Of a stretch of DNA of 64,000 bases, positions 1 through 13,090 are shown piece after piece. The position numbers and the translations under genes were made by a program. This DNA comes from Acanthosepion lycidas (Eukaryota; Mollusca; Cephalopoda; Sepiida; Sepiidae): positions 109,202,199 through 109,266,198 of the forward strand of contig OZ010587.1 in assembly GCA_963932145.1 (NCBI GenBank). The letters are read 5' to 3'. The notes below the pieces were generated by a model. It made no database searches. It saw nothing but the letters and a program-made list of their open reading frames with translations, and was not told the origin of the DNA. Position 1 is the first letter of the stretch; each line of letters starts with the position of its first letter.

Positions 1-1382
1 TGTTATAAGTGGATTTGAAATTCCTTCATGAAATTGTCTTTTTATGCAAATATTCCACAGAATCTACCCATTATATGGTTTTATATATACTTTGTATATA
101 AAAAAAACAAAAAAACAAACAAACATATTTCTTACACTTTATAACTTCAAAATCAAATTTATCTCAACACTTCATGTGACACACCACATGTATTTTTTAA
201 AGAGAAGCTATAAAGTAAAACCAATTGGTATAATTAAAAAATAATAAAATACCATTTAAAAGTATTTACTATATGTTACATATATCTAATAAAGACTGAT
301 AATGGACCAACTGAAAGATTACAATCAAAAGAAAAATGACAAAAATGTTTGTACATATAATCCATAGAATAATAATGATAATATGTTTGGGAAATGTTGT
401 CTTAAAATAGATAAAGAAATTAATTTCAAGTTGATTGATTTCTAAATATTAAAAAAAGAAGATATTGCATCTGAAATTCCAATCTTTTCACTTAAAACTT
501 TAATTTAACCCTTTCGAGTCCCCTGTGGCATATGTATCCCACAGGTGTTTTCAACACGTTCTACAGAACATGATTATCCCCAAAACGCATTGATATGGGA
601 TAAAGCAGACATAGTGTCTCGTTGCTATATTTATAATAATACATTCAGTAATATTATCTTTCTAAGTCAAAGTCATTTAGATATGTCCACTGAAATGAAG
701 AATAATATTTTTGCTGTATACATCAATTACTTGAATGTGGACTTGAAAGGGTTAAAAAGGTGTATTCAAAATATAATCAAAGAAAAGAACAACAAAATGC
801 ACAACAAAAAAATCTTATAAAGCAAACATTCCATGATGGTTGAAACACTAATACAGCTTGTGTCAAATGCAAATACGAAAAAGCATTTTGAAAGTATTCG
901 GCCATCTTTTGACATAGTAATATTCATACCGGTGCACTGTCTGTGCCTGAGTTTTAGACAAGTGATACATGCTTCAAAAAAGTTCAGTGTAGGTGAAAGA
1001 GTCCAGTGCAAGCAGGGATCATGCAATAAAGAGGCATACATGTTCCATTTGTGCAATGAGAACTGTTTGAGATTGGTCAGATTGTGGGCCTTCAAAAAGC
1101 TGAATGGTCAGTACAGAGAATTAATGCCCATGCTAAATGTGACATGTTGGTGGTTGTTTTAATGTTAACCACAGTGCACAAATAAACATCCTTACATTCA
1201 TAGATCAGGTTCTGGATGGCTACATATGAAAGCTGTTTGCCAAAATCAATATACTATAAAGGCAACAGTGGCAGACCACACTGTGTCCACAGCACAGACC
1301 AGAACAAATATGGCCGCAAAATGTTGGGAGTCAATTATTTGCAGCAAGATTACAACTTTACATCTAACCAAACTTACATATA
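1..1382. other. AT-rich stretch; possible piggyBac-like remnant near 505-1160
   Basis: No host gene is recognised. At 505-508 a TTAA is followed by CCCTTTCGAG, which resembles a piggyBac terminus. A 109-codon plus-strand frame (833-1162) has a Cys-spaced tail (VQCKQGSCNK, LCNENC) that could be a decayed transposase zinc finger. No matching right terminus was found, so the assignment is weak. Confidence 0.25.
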
Positions 1383-2316
1383 CAGAGTGCGATGGATAAA
1401 TTGTCATCTATATTATGCAAAAATGAAAATAATACTGATATCACATTTTAGTAAATATATTTATCAAAATTACACAAAAATATCTTGAAATACTAGAGAG
1501 TAAATTTATTCAATAAAATCACCATTGGCTTCAACCACTGCTTCCAGATGACTTTGGAATCTCCTGCAACTCTTCTAGATGGTCTCCTTGTTTAAGTTGG
1601 TGAATACTGCTATAATCCTTGCCTTCAGTTCATCTTTGGTCTTACAAGGAGTTGTGTTGGTCTCTCACTGCGCCACACACATAATAATCAAGGGGGTTGC
1701 AGTCTTGGGAGTTAGATGGCCAGATGTAAGGGGTGCTGTGGTTGCATAAATCGCATGACAGCTATGACTGGGTTCTCCTGCTTTTGTGGCATGGTGCAGG
1801 ACAGCCATGACTGGATTCTCCTGCATGTGTGCCATAGTGTACAGTCCTGTTGTCAAGGGTCTTCCAGCAGTCTCCCTCTTCACCCAAGCCAGCACTACCT
1901 TCTCAAGGCACTTGATGTAGGTCTTTGTGTTAAGTTTGATGTCCACACCAACAAATTCAGGAGTTTTTTTCTTATCAGAACAATTGAAAGTGAGTTTTCT
2001 GAGCTGTCATACCTTCATAATCACCATTAGACTCATCCAAATCTTTCTAAATTCTCTGCACTGTCCTCAGAGTGACACCCAAATGAAATTTGTTGTAATG
2101 AAATGCTCATATTGGTGCTTCTGGTGCAAATGCCAAGCAGTACAGCATGCCATTTCCAAATTTCTGGTGGAGTGAATTGGATCATAGTGTTCTTTTTCTC
2201 ACAGATGGTGCCCAACTGACCCTACTATACTGTGCAGATGACAAAATCAAAAATAAACAATGCACATGTGCAAAATTAAAAATATAAAATGGCGACAATT
2301 TACCCATCATATCCTA
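1383..2316 (-). mobile_element. Tc1/mariner element, near complete, transposase broken
   Basis: Both ends carry related inverted termini (GAGTGCGATGGATAAATTG on the left; ATGATGGGTAAATTGTC on the right, read inward) flanked by TA. The minus strand encodes transposase pieces in several frames, including TKTYIKCLEKVVLAWVKR and a CNPLDYYV motif. The segment near the second catalytic Asp is tandemly duplicated (unit about 43 bp, 1757-1843). It belongs to the same family as the copies at 12.0 and 32.5 kb. The protein style suggests the maT-like branch, but the catalytic spacing is too damaged to count. Confidence 0.85.
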
Positions 2317-3134
2317 TATTACATACCACAACATCATTGTGCATGTCCCAAGTGATTTTCAGAGAGAATTACCTCAGGGGGATCAAAATGATGTTCTAGA
2401 ATGTTCAGATATGTGTGATGTAGCCCTGGGGTAGCAACACTTTTCAAAGTGTTTCACCCACAACACACAGGACCCAACATCTAGTATTATGGTGAGAGAT
2501 TACAACTCTCATTCAACTTTGACATTTGTAAAGGAAATGTTGAACAGTACCATATATGTTGAGAACTTTGTTCATCTTGTTCTGCTGTGATTCCCACAAT
2601 AGGAATGTGATGTGCCATTTTCAGCAGGATAATGCCTGCCTACATGATACCTGTGCTACTCAACATGCTCTGCATGATGTTCATCAATTTCCCTGGTCAG
2701 CATGATCACCAGACTTGTTTGTTTCAGCAGTTACCACACCTACAATATTTACTTTATTGCATTGAATCACAAAATGGTATTTGTTAACTGCATAATAATA
2801 TGCATTCACAAATATAGGTCTGTGTTAAAGCCCAAAAAGGATATACAGTCTATTAATATGGGGGTCCAAGCACTGTTGATACAACCTATATTGATCTGTA
2901 TATATAATCAGCTGATACAACTCAGCTATATTTCCTACAGGTTTGATCTTGAATAAGTTGAAACATATACTCAGAGGGCAGCAATTTTATTTTCTGTCAG
3001 TATATACATGCACATATATATGTGAAGGGTTCATCAATTGGGGTGATTTTCAGTAGTAAATGAAATAAAGAAATTACTGTATACCATCAAGTATTGAAAA
3101 GGTCAAAATGTTTGTTACAGCTTTAAAAACAAAC

Positions 3135-3355
3135 ATTTTAAAGGTATATATATTCATATAATATATACAAATATATTAAAACAGAGAGGAAGTGCAAAGA
3201 TGAGAAAAATAAACATTTCTCACTGGTAAGGGGTGAAATTTTTTTTTTTTTCATTGAGTAAGATTTATTTTTCTTACTGTTGCTCTTCCTCACTCTTTGT
3301 TTTAATATATTTGTATATATTATGTGAATATATATACTTTTAAAATGTGCATTTT
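3135..3355. repeat. Foldback (palindromic) element
   Basis: Two arms of about 65 bp (3135-3195 and 3285-3350) are near-perfect inverted copies. They share the AT-rich block around ATATACAAATATATT and a GAGGAAG box; a spacer of about 90 bp with poly-T separates them. Structure fits a MITE; the superfamily is unknown. Confidence 0.6.
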
Positions 3356-4869
3356 TAAAGTCATAGTAATATTTCATATTGTTCACAATATGTTTGTTGA
3401 TTTTGTCATTAGATGGCATTAAAAGCAATTAGTTTTATTGACAAGCATCATTCAAAACGATCACTTTTGATTGCAATATGACAGCTATCATATTACCGTG
3501 CATTTAAAGCAAAAATAATTGACAATGATGGTAGAAGAAAATAAGCAACATTTTGGACATCTTAAGAAAAGATTAATGTACAACTGAATTGCAAACATTT
3601 ATGCAGTTTGTAAAGAAGGAAATAAAAATGAACAAACATGCCAAAATATTTATTTTCTAAATTTGTCCTTAAAAATGGCACATGACTTTTCTATAAGGCC
3701 AAAAATTGAAATATTCACCTTTCAGCCTTTTGTAACAACTATCGACAAGCATGAAATTGTATCATATTTCATTGAATGTATTTATTGATCTTAACTTCTA
3801 TTTAAATTGTCTTACACTCAATTTGTTGAGGCTATTGTTTATTTACTTTGGTGAACTCTTTCATATATTATTAATTTCCTCAACCAATAAAGTTATCAGA
3901 ACAGAGAAATTTGTTTGACATGCTCTTAACCAAACATCAACATTTGAAAAATAATATAAAATAGAAATTTTAATAGAAACAATTTTGTACTATTCAATTC
4001 AAATATTACAACAAACCTTTTCTTTTAAAGCAACTTATACACATGTAATTACTTTGTGTGGCTAAAAAAAAATGCGATCATTATTACATTTCTTGTCTGC
4101 TAGCAAAAAAATTACTTTAGATTGGATAATGTATATTTCAATTCAATCATTTTTTAATCACATGTGTGTATAACATATGAAATTATAAGTGCTTTTAAAA
4201 AGATTATGTAGCACCAGTAATCCAAGTGGGAAGGACTGTCTGCCTTGAAAATCAGCACTAGTGCTTCACTTTGTATAGAAGGATCTGCTTACCTTGAAAA
4301 TCAGCATAAGAAATCCTAGTTTGTTACTTGGGCTTGAACACTGATCACAGTTACCTCATTGACAAGTATAGACTCTTGAATGAATGTATTTGTTAGCAGA
4401 TGTAGGGGGATACAAATCCAGGTATCCTCTACTTTATTCATTTCAAAACAATTGGTAATTCTTAGCCTTTTAAAAAGACTTTTTTCAATAAGTGGTTTAT
4501 TTAGGCTCAAGAATTTGTGAGAATTCAAAACAATCTAATAATTATTATTATTAGTTTTATGTTTTCTGTCATAGCATTCTGTGTTAATTCTCTTCAAACA
4601 CAAAAGCAAAGAATGTAAAAAATCAGAAATAAAGCAGTTCTAACAAGACTTGAACTCATATCCCACATTTCTTGAACCTGTCTTTCATGAATATCATCTC
4701 AATCACTTTGGTCACAGAAGTAGCAATGTTAATTTGATTCTAAACACTGCCTTTGCAATATTGAAGTTTTCAAAGAAATTTGCTTGTATTTTTTATTTCC
4801 AATAATCACTATGAATGCTGCCAAAACTGCAGCAGCAGCAGTAGATCTGTACAACAACCAGAAAATTTA

Positions 4870-5270
4870 AAATTATTTTTTTATTTTTTAATCAATTCAC
4901 CCCAAGCAAGGTGATAATGTCACTAAGGTACAAGGGGCTATTGGGAGTGAAAGAGAGTGAAAAAAAATTTAGAAGGAACCAGAAATCCAATCCTAAACAG
5001 GAAACAAGGGATAAACCTCTAGTCCTGTTCAATAGACTGAGAAGGAGTGTGAACCAGATGATAGGCAAACCTGCTTGCTAAACTTAAAATGTAGGAAGTT
5101 ACTGATAAAATGGTGGAGCAGTTGGATGACCTTTAGCCTTAGAAGTCAGTTCGTTTTGGGTATCAGGCTAGCACCCTAGCCCTGTAAAAGTTGTTGTACA
5201 AAGTAGTATCACTTAGTGTGGTTGTGGCGCTCCCCATGCTCCAGAAGGAGTCTACAGGAAAAAAACAATA
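4870..5270 (+). repeat. Interspersed repeat, unclassified
   Basis: The block CACCCCAAGCAAGGTGATAA followed by CACTAAGGTACAAGGGGC recurs at 32405-32490 (CACCCCATGCAAGGCAGTAA, CACTAAGACACAAGGGGC) in the same orientation, so this is a dispersed repeat. No coding potential is seen. Confidence 0.5.
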
Positions 5271-5849
5271 ACCATATAGGTAGATTAGTAGAGAAAGCAG
5301 ATTACAGATGACCAGGTAAGTGATGGTCAACCTGTTGATTTTAATAAATTTGGTTGGGCTTGTTTGTAATAATGGTGTCTTAAGCCTATTCCTTTAAAGT
5401 TAATCATGTTTATAATTAAGAGTAAACATCACAATAAAGATATAAAATTCCTCACTGTAACTTTTTTATTGATGTTTTAATTCGGATGAATTCTAGTAGC
5501 AACAGCAGAGTTTGAAACGTTAGATTATCATATATTTTCTTGTATGATAATTGAAACACATGAATCTCTGACAATGCACCTTTGGATTTTTCTGTAGACT
5601 TAAAAAAAAGAAATACACAGTCAGCAAACAGTCAGCAATTTTATAACCAGTGAGAAGAAATATTGATTTATTTGGCATTACCCTTTTTTTTCCAACTGAC
5701 CAAATAATTTTTGTTTCTGTAAAACTTTTTTTCTTTAAAAAGTAAAAATTGACCTTAGAAATGGATAGACAGATATTTGAAGAAAAAAATCCATTTGTAA
5801 TAAATTGTTATTAGAAATATGAAAATGCAAATGAAATCCAAAAAGAAAT

Positions 5850-5948
5850 ATATATATATATATATATATTAGGTTGGTGCAAAAACGTCAAAAAATGACA
5901 TTATTACGTCATTATTTTTGCACCAACCTTATATATATATATATATAT
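5850..5948. mobile_element. Mini-mariner MITE (5869-5931) inside a (TA)n tract
   Basis: A 63-bp hairpin begins TTAGGTTGGTGCAAAAA and ends with its inverse, CCAACCTTA, and is flanked on both sides by (TA)n. The terminus matches that of irritans-type mariners and the human MADE1 MITE. It was apparently inserted into a TA microsatellite, as expected for a TA-targeting transposase. Confidence 0.8.
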
Positions 5949-6594
5949 GCAGAGTATCTGTTCAAAAATCTAGACACACTTTATTTTGTTGAATTTATTA
6001 TTAAATATAAAAATGTAAAAACTGCAAATGAAGTCCTGAGATCTTAACAAAATAGCATCTCATAAAATGTTGACATAATTGAATTGTTTCATTTATTCTT
6101 TTAATTTCATTCTATTATTAATAGTAAATGTCACAATATGAAGGGAATGCAGAAAATGTTTTGGGTTTACCTACTTTTCAGAATTTGGGGGGAGAAAGGG
6201 ATTCTTAGCTAGCCCCAGAACCTTTCAGTACTTCCTTATAAAGATTACATATAAAAAGACTTATGTTAAAATGATACATTTTTTAAAGTGTTCAAAAAAT
6301 ATTTGATGAAGTGTGTATATTTTTTTAACAATACTCTGTCAATCCTGGATGATATACCCCTTTGTTATTCAACCAAAAGATCTTCCAGCAACAAAAATGT
6401 AGAAATAAAACCGAAAGAGAAATCACCTTTGCATTAAACATAGAATAAACTTAACCCTCCCAACCTCCAAGGAAGGATACAGGAGTAGTGTCATCATATA
6501 AGCTGTAGCTATAATCTGGAAGATAAAATATCTAAAATTAATCTGTTTTCAAAGTGTGAAATTGGAGACATGGTGATATTCCTAAAGTGATCAC

Positions 6595-6990
6595 AACTTT
6601 ACTAGGCTGGTCATGTTGTATACATGAATGATGAAAGGACACGAAAAATCCTCAGGAACAGCCAACTACATGATGGTTCGTGGAAAGTGGGAAGCCACCA
6701 CCACCTCCACCATTGAAGTACAAGGATATACTGACATCAGTGGCCTTTGAGGAAGTGGCTTCTGATAATCATGTTATGTGGAGGAATGTGTGCATAAAAG
6801 ACATTTCAACTTTTGAAAGGTGATGCAGTGAACATTTGTGTATTACAAGGCAGAACACTTCTCTAAGATTCCTGCAGACTTCAGGGTTGCTGTTCCTTGT
6901 TCTATATGTGAAATGATATGTGAATCTTAAGCTGAACTCATCAAAGGCACAAACACAAGTAGGACCATGGGTGGAATATGCTGCTGAACC
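6595..6990 (+). mobile_element. LINE ORF2 C-terminal fragment
   Basis: The plus strand encodes, with frame breaks and stops, the familiar LINE tail pattern: a W-G-H-V-like start, then LKYKDILTSV, VASDNHVMWRNVC and a terminal Cys/His-poor remnant. 5' truncation and stops mark it as dead. Confidence 0.55.
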
Positions 6991-7315
6991 CTGATATGTT
7001 GAAAATAACATGAGGGTCCATCATATATAGGTATTGACATGGATACATCAAATAACTAGATATTAGCAACCATATATACGTGCATTAGCATACATACACA
7101 GGTAAGCAAATAAAAATTTACGCAATTTAATTTAAGGTGTAAACAAAACAGTGCTCAATGTGGTTAGACAGAGCTAAGTACTTTTTTTTTATTTTACAGT
7201 AAAACTGCTCTACTTTCAGTATTTACATCCCAACATTATATTTAGTTTATTTTAAATTTGAGCTTTGGATCTGTGCTTAATTTAGTGTTCCTCCTATAAG
7301 AACCAGTATAATATT

Positions 7316-7482
7316 TTTTTTTTAAATCAAGAGTAATAATTCATTCTGATGAGTTGGTAGAACAACAAAACTTAAATTGCACTTTGAGCATAAACATATA
7401 TCTACGTTCAAAGTGCAACTTAAGTTTGGTTGTTCTACCAACTTATCAGGCATGAATTATTACCTTTGATTTAAAAAACAAA
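7316..7482. repeat. Foldback MITE next to (TA)n
   Basis: Arms of about 72 bp (7320-7392 and 7405-7480) are inverted copies sharing AGTTGGTAGAACAAC and TAATAATTCAT. The short loop is about 12 bp. A (TA)n tract of about 44 bp follows at 7502-7545. Confidence 0.75.
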
Positions 7483-7493
7483 ATGTAGATATA

Positions 7494-7549
<56 letters not shown>

Positions 7550-8429
7550 GATTAATGGCTGATTACTCACTTCCAAGTATTTCATGTCTGGCTAGCTAAT
7601 CCCTCCTGTGTTTCTTCAAGACTCACAAAACCAATCTGTGGTTTATACTGCAACTATGCTGAATGGACCTTAGTTACAGTTTCTGGGAGTGTATAATCTG
7701 GTATGATCAGTAGTTGTACAAGGCTCAATCGTGTTATGGTTTTCAGGCACATCTGGTGCCAAATGCTGGGATCATCTAATCTACATATCATCAAGAAGTT
7801 AATTCCTTGACAAATCAACCATGGTAAGATTTGAACTCAGGTTTCATGGTCAGAATGCTAATGATCTAACCATTCAGCAATGTATATATCTATCAATGTA
7901 TAAATTGATGGTTATGTAAGCATTGATGATTCTTGAAACATCTTAACATAACTAACATACATTTGAGTGTTATGTTAGATCTGGAGGGTAAGGAAAAAGT
8001 TGTCTGCCAAAGAACCAACAATGGATTCCATAATAAATTTTTGGGGTTAGAGTTTGAGTGAGTTGGGTCAAAATAATCATTGATTGTAATTATGAGGGAC
8101 AAATTTATTGACTCACATTTGTTATAAAAGTTTTTCATCTAATCTTAATTATTTTAAAACATATATACCATTTCACTTTTTGTAGTGATAAATTTTTTAC
8201 ATAAATTCCTTTACTCAAGTGCTCAGCCTTCTGTTATAAATACAATTTTGGAATATAAGAAGCTATTTTTTATTCAATCAAGAATATTTCTGAACATAAT
8301 CTTCAATCTTTCTGTGTTCAAGCCAAGATAAATGAAGAGTGAGAGAGAGAATAGATGACAATCAAATATACATACATATAAAGTATTTCAAACTGTAGCA
8401 ATTTTTCTTTTAATTGCTCCACACACACA

Positions 8430-8565
8430 CACACACATGCATATGATAAAAATATAGTTTTAAAGGTATGCTATATTTATCGGTTAAAGTGCTCAATATC
8501 TGGGGTAAATCATATGTAAATATGAAAGTGGACATTGAAGCCACTGGGTGTTGACGTCAGTGTCC
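8430..8565 (+). repeat. Interspersed repeat, same family as 22.6 kb
   Basis: Contains AAAGTGCTCAATATC and GAAAGTGGACATTGA; the inverted counterpart at 22620-22735 has AAAAGTGCTCAATATC and AAAGTGGACACTGA. Both sit beside (CA)n. Confidence 0.6.
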
Positions 8566-9599
8566 ACCTATATATATGCATATGTGCGTAGGTAGCATAA
8601 TTGGCTGACCTCCTAAGTTTATATATATACATTAATGTATGGCACACACTTGATCAGGAGTGAGTAATTGATAATTTTTGGACAAAATTAAGTCTGTCTA
8701 AAATACAAAACATTACTTCCTGAATGGTCCGTAATATGTAATTTATGAACATTTTTATAAACTCTCTACCCTGGAAGTTTTGATTACATTAGGGAAATTT
8801 CCCCTTGAAATTCATCAAATGTTTTACTTCAAATTACGTTGTCTTACTTGAATTAAGCAAGTTATACATCAAATAATGAAAAGCAAGAAAAATACTTGTA
8901 AATGCCATAATTTGGTTAGGTGCATCTGTAGAAATGTATTAGATTATTTTAAAGGATGAAAACATCAAGAGAAAATTAATGAAAATTAATGATTTAGTTT
9001 GTTGATCAAATATTAAACAGATACAAGTATGTTCCCAGAGTTACTTTCATCTTCTATATATTTATATAAATTTTAGTAGTTGAAAACTCTGGCACAAGGC
9101 CACATTTTCAGGAGCATCCAGCAAAGATCTATCTCATTATCAACATCTGTATATGAACTAACTGGACTATTATTTTTCAATCACAGTGCACATGTGGGTG
9201 TCACTTATTATTGTCATTTAATAAAGACGGGCTGATAAAAACACTAGAACAACATAAACACAAAACATTGTAAACTATATAAATATTTGCAGGTGACAAA
9301 GGACAACAAAATCACTTGAGAGAAATAAAATAAATAAGGAGACAAAGAATGAGGCTATTTATTCCATTCCTTAGCCTGAACTGCCAGAAATACTCAAAAC
9401 TAATCAAACGTAAACCTTTTTAAACCCAAACATAAGCAATCATTTTTGTTGCTATAGCAATGAAATGCTGCACTTTTTGCAATTTAGCTGAAAGATACAA
9501 ATTTCCAAACAATTTTGTTATTTACTTCTGCTTCATACTTAAATGTGACCATTACTATTCCTTCTGACAGATTGCCTAACATAACTTAAGAATTTTAGT

Positions 9600-9942
9600 G
9601 ATTGTGTATTTTTTATCAGCTAACACATCTCCCTGACTGGCCCAGTCTGCTGGGAGATGGGTGTTTTTATTGATTTTTTATGAAGACACCATCTCTAGAT
9701 TGGTCACCAACCAAGGCTAGAAAACTTAATCTGCCCTGTTTCTTTAAGGCATGGGCTTCCAGGAATCCCTTCAATGAGTCTATTGGAATCTTTTCCAATC
9801 AATCTGAGGGCTCCAACTACAACAGGGATTGTTGATACATTGCAGTCTGCAGGGACTACCATATCAATGAGGAGGCATTTTTTTTTTGTTTGCAGTCTCT
9901 AATAATGATGTCAGGGTGATTAGCTTTGATTGTTATGTCTGT
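9600..9942 (-). mobile_element. LINE reverse-transcriptase C-terminal fragment
   Basis: The minus strand reads ANHPDIIIRDCKQKK, then (after a frameshift) LLIDMVVPADCNV, then TIPVVVGALRLIGKD. This is the C-terminal pattern of many animal non-LTR elements. The usual stretch between the last two blocks is deleted. Truncated and inactive. Confidence 0.7.
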
Positions 9943-9945
9943 GTA

Positions 9946-9992
9946 TTATTATTATTATTATCATCATCATCCTCCTCCTCCTCCTTCTTCTT
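9946..9992. repeat. Compound trinucleotide microsatellite
   Basis: Runs of ATT, ATC, CTC and TTC units follow one another directly, abutting the LINE fragment. Confidence 0.9.
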
Positions 9993-11098
9993 GAATTCAA
10001 TATTTTTGATCTCTGATAAAATTTAAGAAAATTTCAGGCAGATCTTGAACTTACAAAGTGGAATAGCCTCATACTATTACTAGAGCGGGTTCTATGCAAA
10101 AAACAATAGGAACGTGCCAATTCAAATGAGTTATTTCTGATGACCACCACCTCTGTTGTTGTTGTTGTTGTCATTGCCATAAAGACAAACAAGAAATTAG
10201 AGAGAGAGAAAGAGAGAAAGAGAAAAAAGAGGCAGATACAGGAAGGAGGAGAAAAAACCTGGGTAAGACACATACCCCAAAGTGATCCTAGCACAGCATT
10301 TGGATTTGTACCTGTCAGGACTAAGTGAAGAAAGAAAGAGAAAAACCATGAGAAAAACAAAAATAAAGAACACTTATGTCATATTCTGGATACAGATTTT
10401 TAAACTTTCAACAATTTCAACCATTTTTAATTTATAACAAACAAGAAAAAATGGCATGACTAACAAATCAGCCAAATGTCAAATTTCTTTTGTTCAATAA
10501 CGAACAAGACAACTAATTTATTACATCTTACAATCATGTAGACCAAATTTTTAAAAATGTCTTTTCATGCTCTATTTTCAAATTATCAATTCTCCACAGA
10601 ACTGTATTATATTAATCTGATTGACTTCTGCATTATTTTTCTGTATAAATAAGAAACATTTATACAATATTGGAAAACAGACATGGTTTCAATCAAGTCA
10701 TTAACTGATTTTTCTGTTTCTCTTATCATGAAAGAAATGTGTTTGTGATTCTATTTGAACACAGTGATGTTCAAATGATTGGTAATATTGTTGAAAGTTT
10801 GTTTTGTTTTTCAAAAATATATATATCCAATATACACAGTTAGATAAAGAAAAATAATGGTGTATATTTTTACTATCAATCAGAGAGGATAGTGTAATTT
10901 TAAGAGTGAGTTTAAAAATATGAAAGATATTGACGTATTCAAAAGTAGTCATCAAAGAAGAGATGATGATTAGCTAAAGTCCTAAGATATTTTGTAGAAT
11001 TATCAGGTATAAATGGTAATAGCAAAATACAAGTTGAACAAAACAAAACCCTCACCAAAGAAAGTTAATCTATGGAAAAGTTTCTTTTAATGTTGCAA

Positions 11099-11456
11099 TT
11101 AACGATTGATTGATTTGTTTTTTTTATAGCTTATCAACCTTTGTAGGTTATTTAAAGCCAGAAAATATTTTGAGACTGTAAGAAATTTTTGGTGTTTATG
11201 ATTTACTGATATAAGTACGACTAATTTATCCATAGCTGGGATGGAGGAGAGAGCTGGATTCATACCTTTCCTAAGGGTATTTGTGTGTAAGTGAATATAA
11301 CAAATCTGACTGAAATTGGAACTTGAGATTCTGATTTCCAATTCCAAGCCATTATCCATTACGCCATCTGCACATCCAAACTTATAGCACCTGCTATTAC
11401 CAAGCAGTCACCCATCTAGGTACTGACGAGGTTCAATGTTGCTTAGCTTTGGTGAT
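11099..11456 (-). mobile_element. Dimeric SINE with 5S rRNA-like head and tRNA-like part
   Basis: On the minus strand 11456-11378 resembles the 3' two-thirds of 5S rRNA, with AAGCTAAGCAAC (A-box region), CAGTACCTAGATGGGTGAC (intermediate element and C box) and GGTGCTATAAG. Next comes a tRNA-like segment with AATGGATAATGGCTTGGAAT and a B-box-like TTCCAATT. A body and a tail TAACCTACAAAGGTTGATAA follow, with a 3' ATCAATC simple repeat. Confidence 0.7.
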
Positions 11457-11519
11457 ACAATTAAAGAAACAGCTAAAAAGATAGAATAACCACAAAAATA
11501 ATAAGTATACATAAACTGA

Positions 11520-11815
11520 TTGATCAATTTATATTTTACAGTTTATCAACCCCTTGTATATTATTTAAAGCTCTAAGTATAATTATTTTTTGTGAGTGAA
11601 TATTGCATTAACAATTTTTTTTAAGAATAACAATAATTTTTCCTGATACACGGCCCACTATTTAACCCATAGCTGGAGGGATAAAAGGGATTCATACCTT
11701 TCTCAAGGCTATTTGTGTGTAAGTGAATGTAACAAACTTGACTGGAATTCAAACTCAGTTCTCTGATTTCTCATTCCAAGCCATTATCCATTATGCCATC
11801 TGCACATCCAAGTAT
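11520..11815 (-). mobile_element. SINE-like copy, same body and tail, no 5S part
   Basis: Same tRNA-like part (AATGGATAATGGCTTGGAAT), body and tail as the neighbour at 11.1 kb, but the sequence stops being similar just upstream of GGATGTGCAGATGG, so the 5S-like module is absent. Confidence 0.7.
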
Positions 11816-12027
11816 ACAGAAAAACAAGTATTTAGTTATGAAAGAAATGGGAATACAACACACTTACATATAAAGGGCGTGCTTCCCAAGTGACCAAACA
11901 TCAGTCTTTTTAGGAATGGGCTTCTTGGTTGGGTCAAGAATTTTTCAGCACCCCTTCATAGATATCATATGCTGTGTATTTTCTAGGTGTTATCAATAGC
12001 ATTTATGTTTTTGTTGTAATGAAACAA

Positions 12028-12412
12028 ATCAGGCAATTTCTGTGACCACATTACCCTTGACATTTGGCCACCCTAACTCCCAAGACTGCAACCACTTTGA
12101 TTATTATGTGTGGGGTGCAGTTGAGTGAGACACGGACAAAACTCCTTGTAACACCAAAGATGAACTGAAGGCAAGGCTTATGGCAGTATTCACCAACTTA
12201 AACAAGGAGACTGTTCAGAAGAGTTGCAGGAAATTCCAAAGTCGTCAGGAGGATGTAGTTGAAGTCAATTGTGATTTTATTGAATAAATTTACTCTTTAG
12301 TTATTCAAGATATTTTTGTGCCATTTTGGTAAATATATCTGTTAAAATGAGATGTCAGTGTTATATTCATTTTTGTGTCATTTGGACAACAATTTAACCC
12401 TTACCCCCTTTA
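12028..12412 (+). mobile_element. Mariner 3' fragment
   Basis: The plus strand carries the end of the same transposase (PKTATTLI-like region, then TKDELKARL and NLNKETVQKSCRKF) and a diverged right terminus near 12388-12412. The 5' two-thirds are missing. Confidence 0.75.
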
Positions 12413-12754
12413 TAAGCATTCCTTTTTGTTTCCACTTCCCTTAAAACTTCCTCATTACTCATATGCTCAGCATCCTTCTGTAGAAACACATTTTTGTTGC
12501 CACTAATCTCTTCTTCCTCTGTGAGGAGATTATCCATCATTCACTGTCATAGAGGAGGACTTATACTACATAACAGTTTTGTACTTTCTTTGTTTCTAAC
12601 GATAAGTGACCAGTAAACCTAGAAAAATACTATGAGTGAAGTGAATCTGCATGTGGCTGAATACAATAAACACTTAAATTTCAAAACATGTCTTGTATTT
12701 GTATCAATTATGAGAGAAAAATACAAAATCTATGGGACAATATGATTAAAGACT

Positions 12755-13090
12755 TGGTTCATGAATTTGGTGACATAGTAATTGTGAGTTCAATCCCTGT
12801 GATAGGCAATGGAAATGGGGTGAGCAATAACTGAGCAGTACTAAAAATAAGAACTAGACAAAATATCCCTAGACATGGGCAGTGGAATGAGAACAATCTA
12901 GCCCTGTAGATTAAATAAAGGGTTCCGTTCAGAATTCCCTGTAGGTTACCTGGATCAAAATACACCTGATGTAAGCCAGAGTCCACAACAGCCAAAATGT
13001 TGTGATAACAACAACAAAAATGAGGACAACTGTCCTAATATGAATAGCATAAATTTTGATAATTCCTCATTCAAGAAATTCAGACAGAGA
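12755..13090 (+). mobile_element. tRNA-related SINE-like element, family B
   Basis: Head has a B-box-like GAGTTCAATCCC; body shares GTAGATTAAATAAAGGGTTC, TAGGTTACCTGGATCAAAAT and TGTTGTGATAAC with copies at 52.9, 60.1 (plus strand), 29.4, 59.8 and 62.7 kb (minus strand). Ends near AAATTCAGACAG. Confidence 0.65.

Noticed and set aside
11378..11456. Functional 5S rRNA gene
   Set aside because: Only about two-thirds of the gene is present, with many changes, and it is fused to a SINE body.
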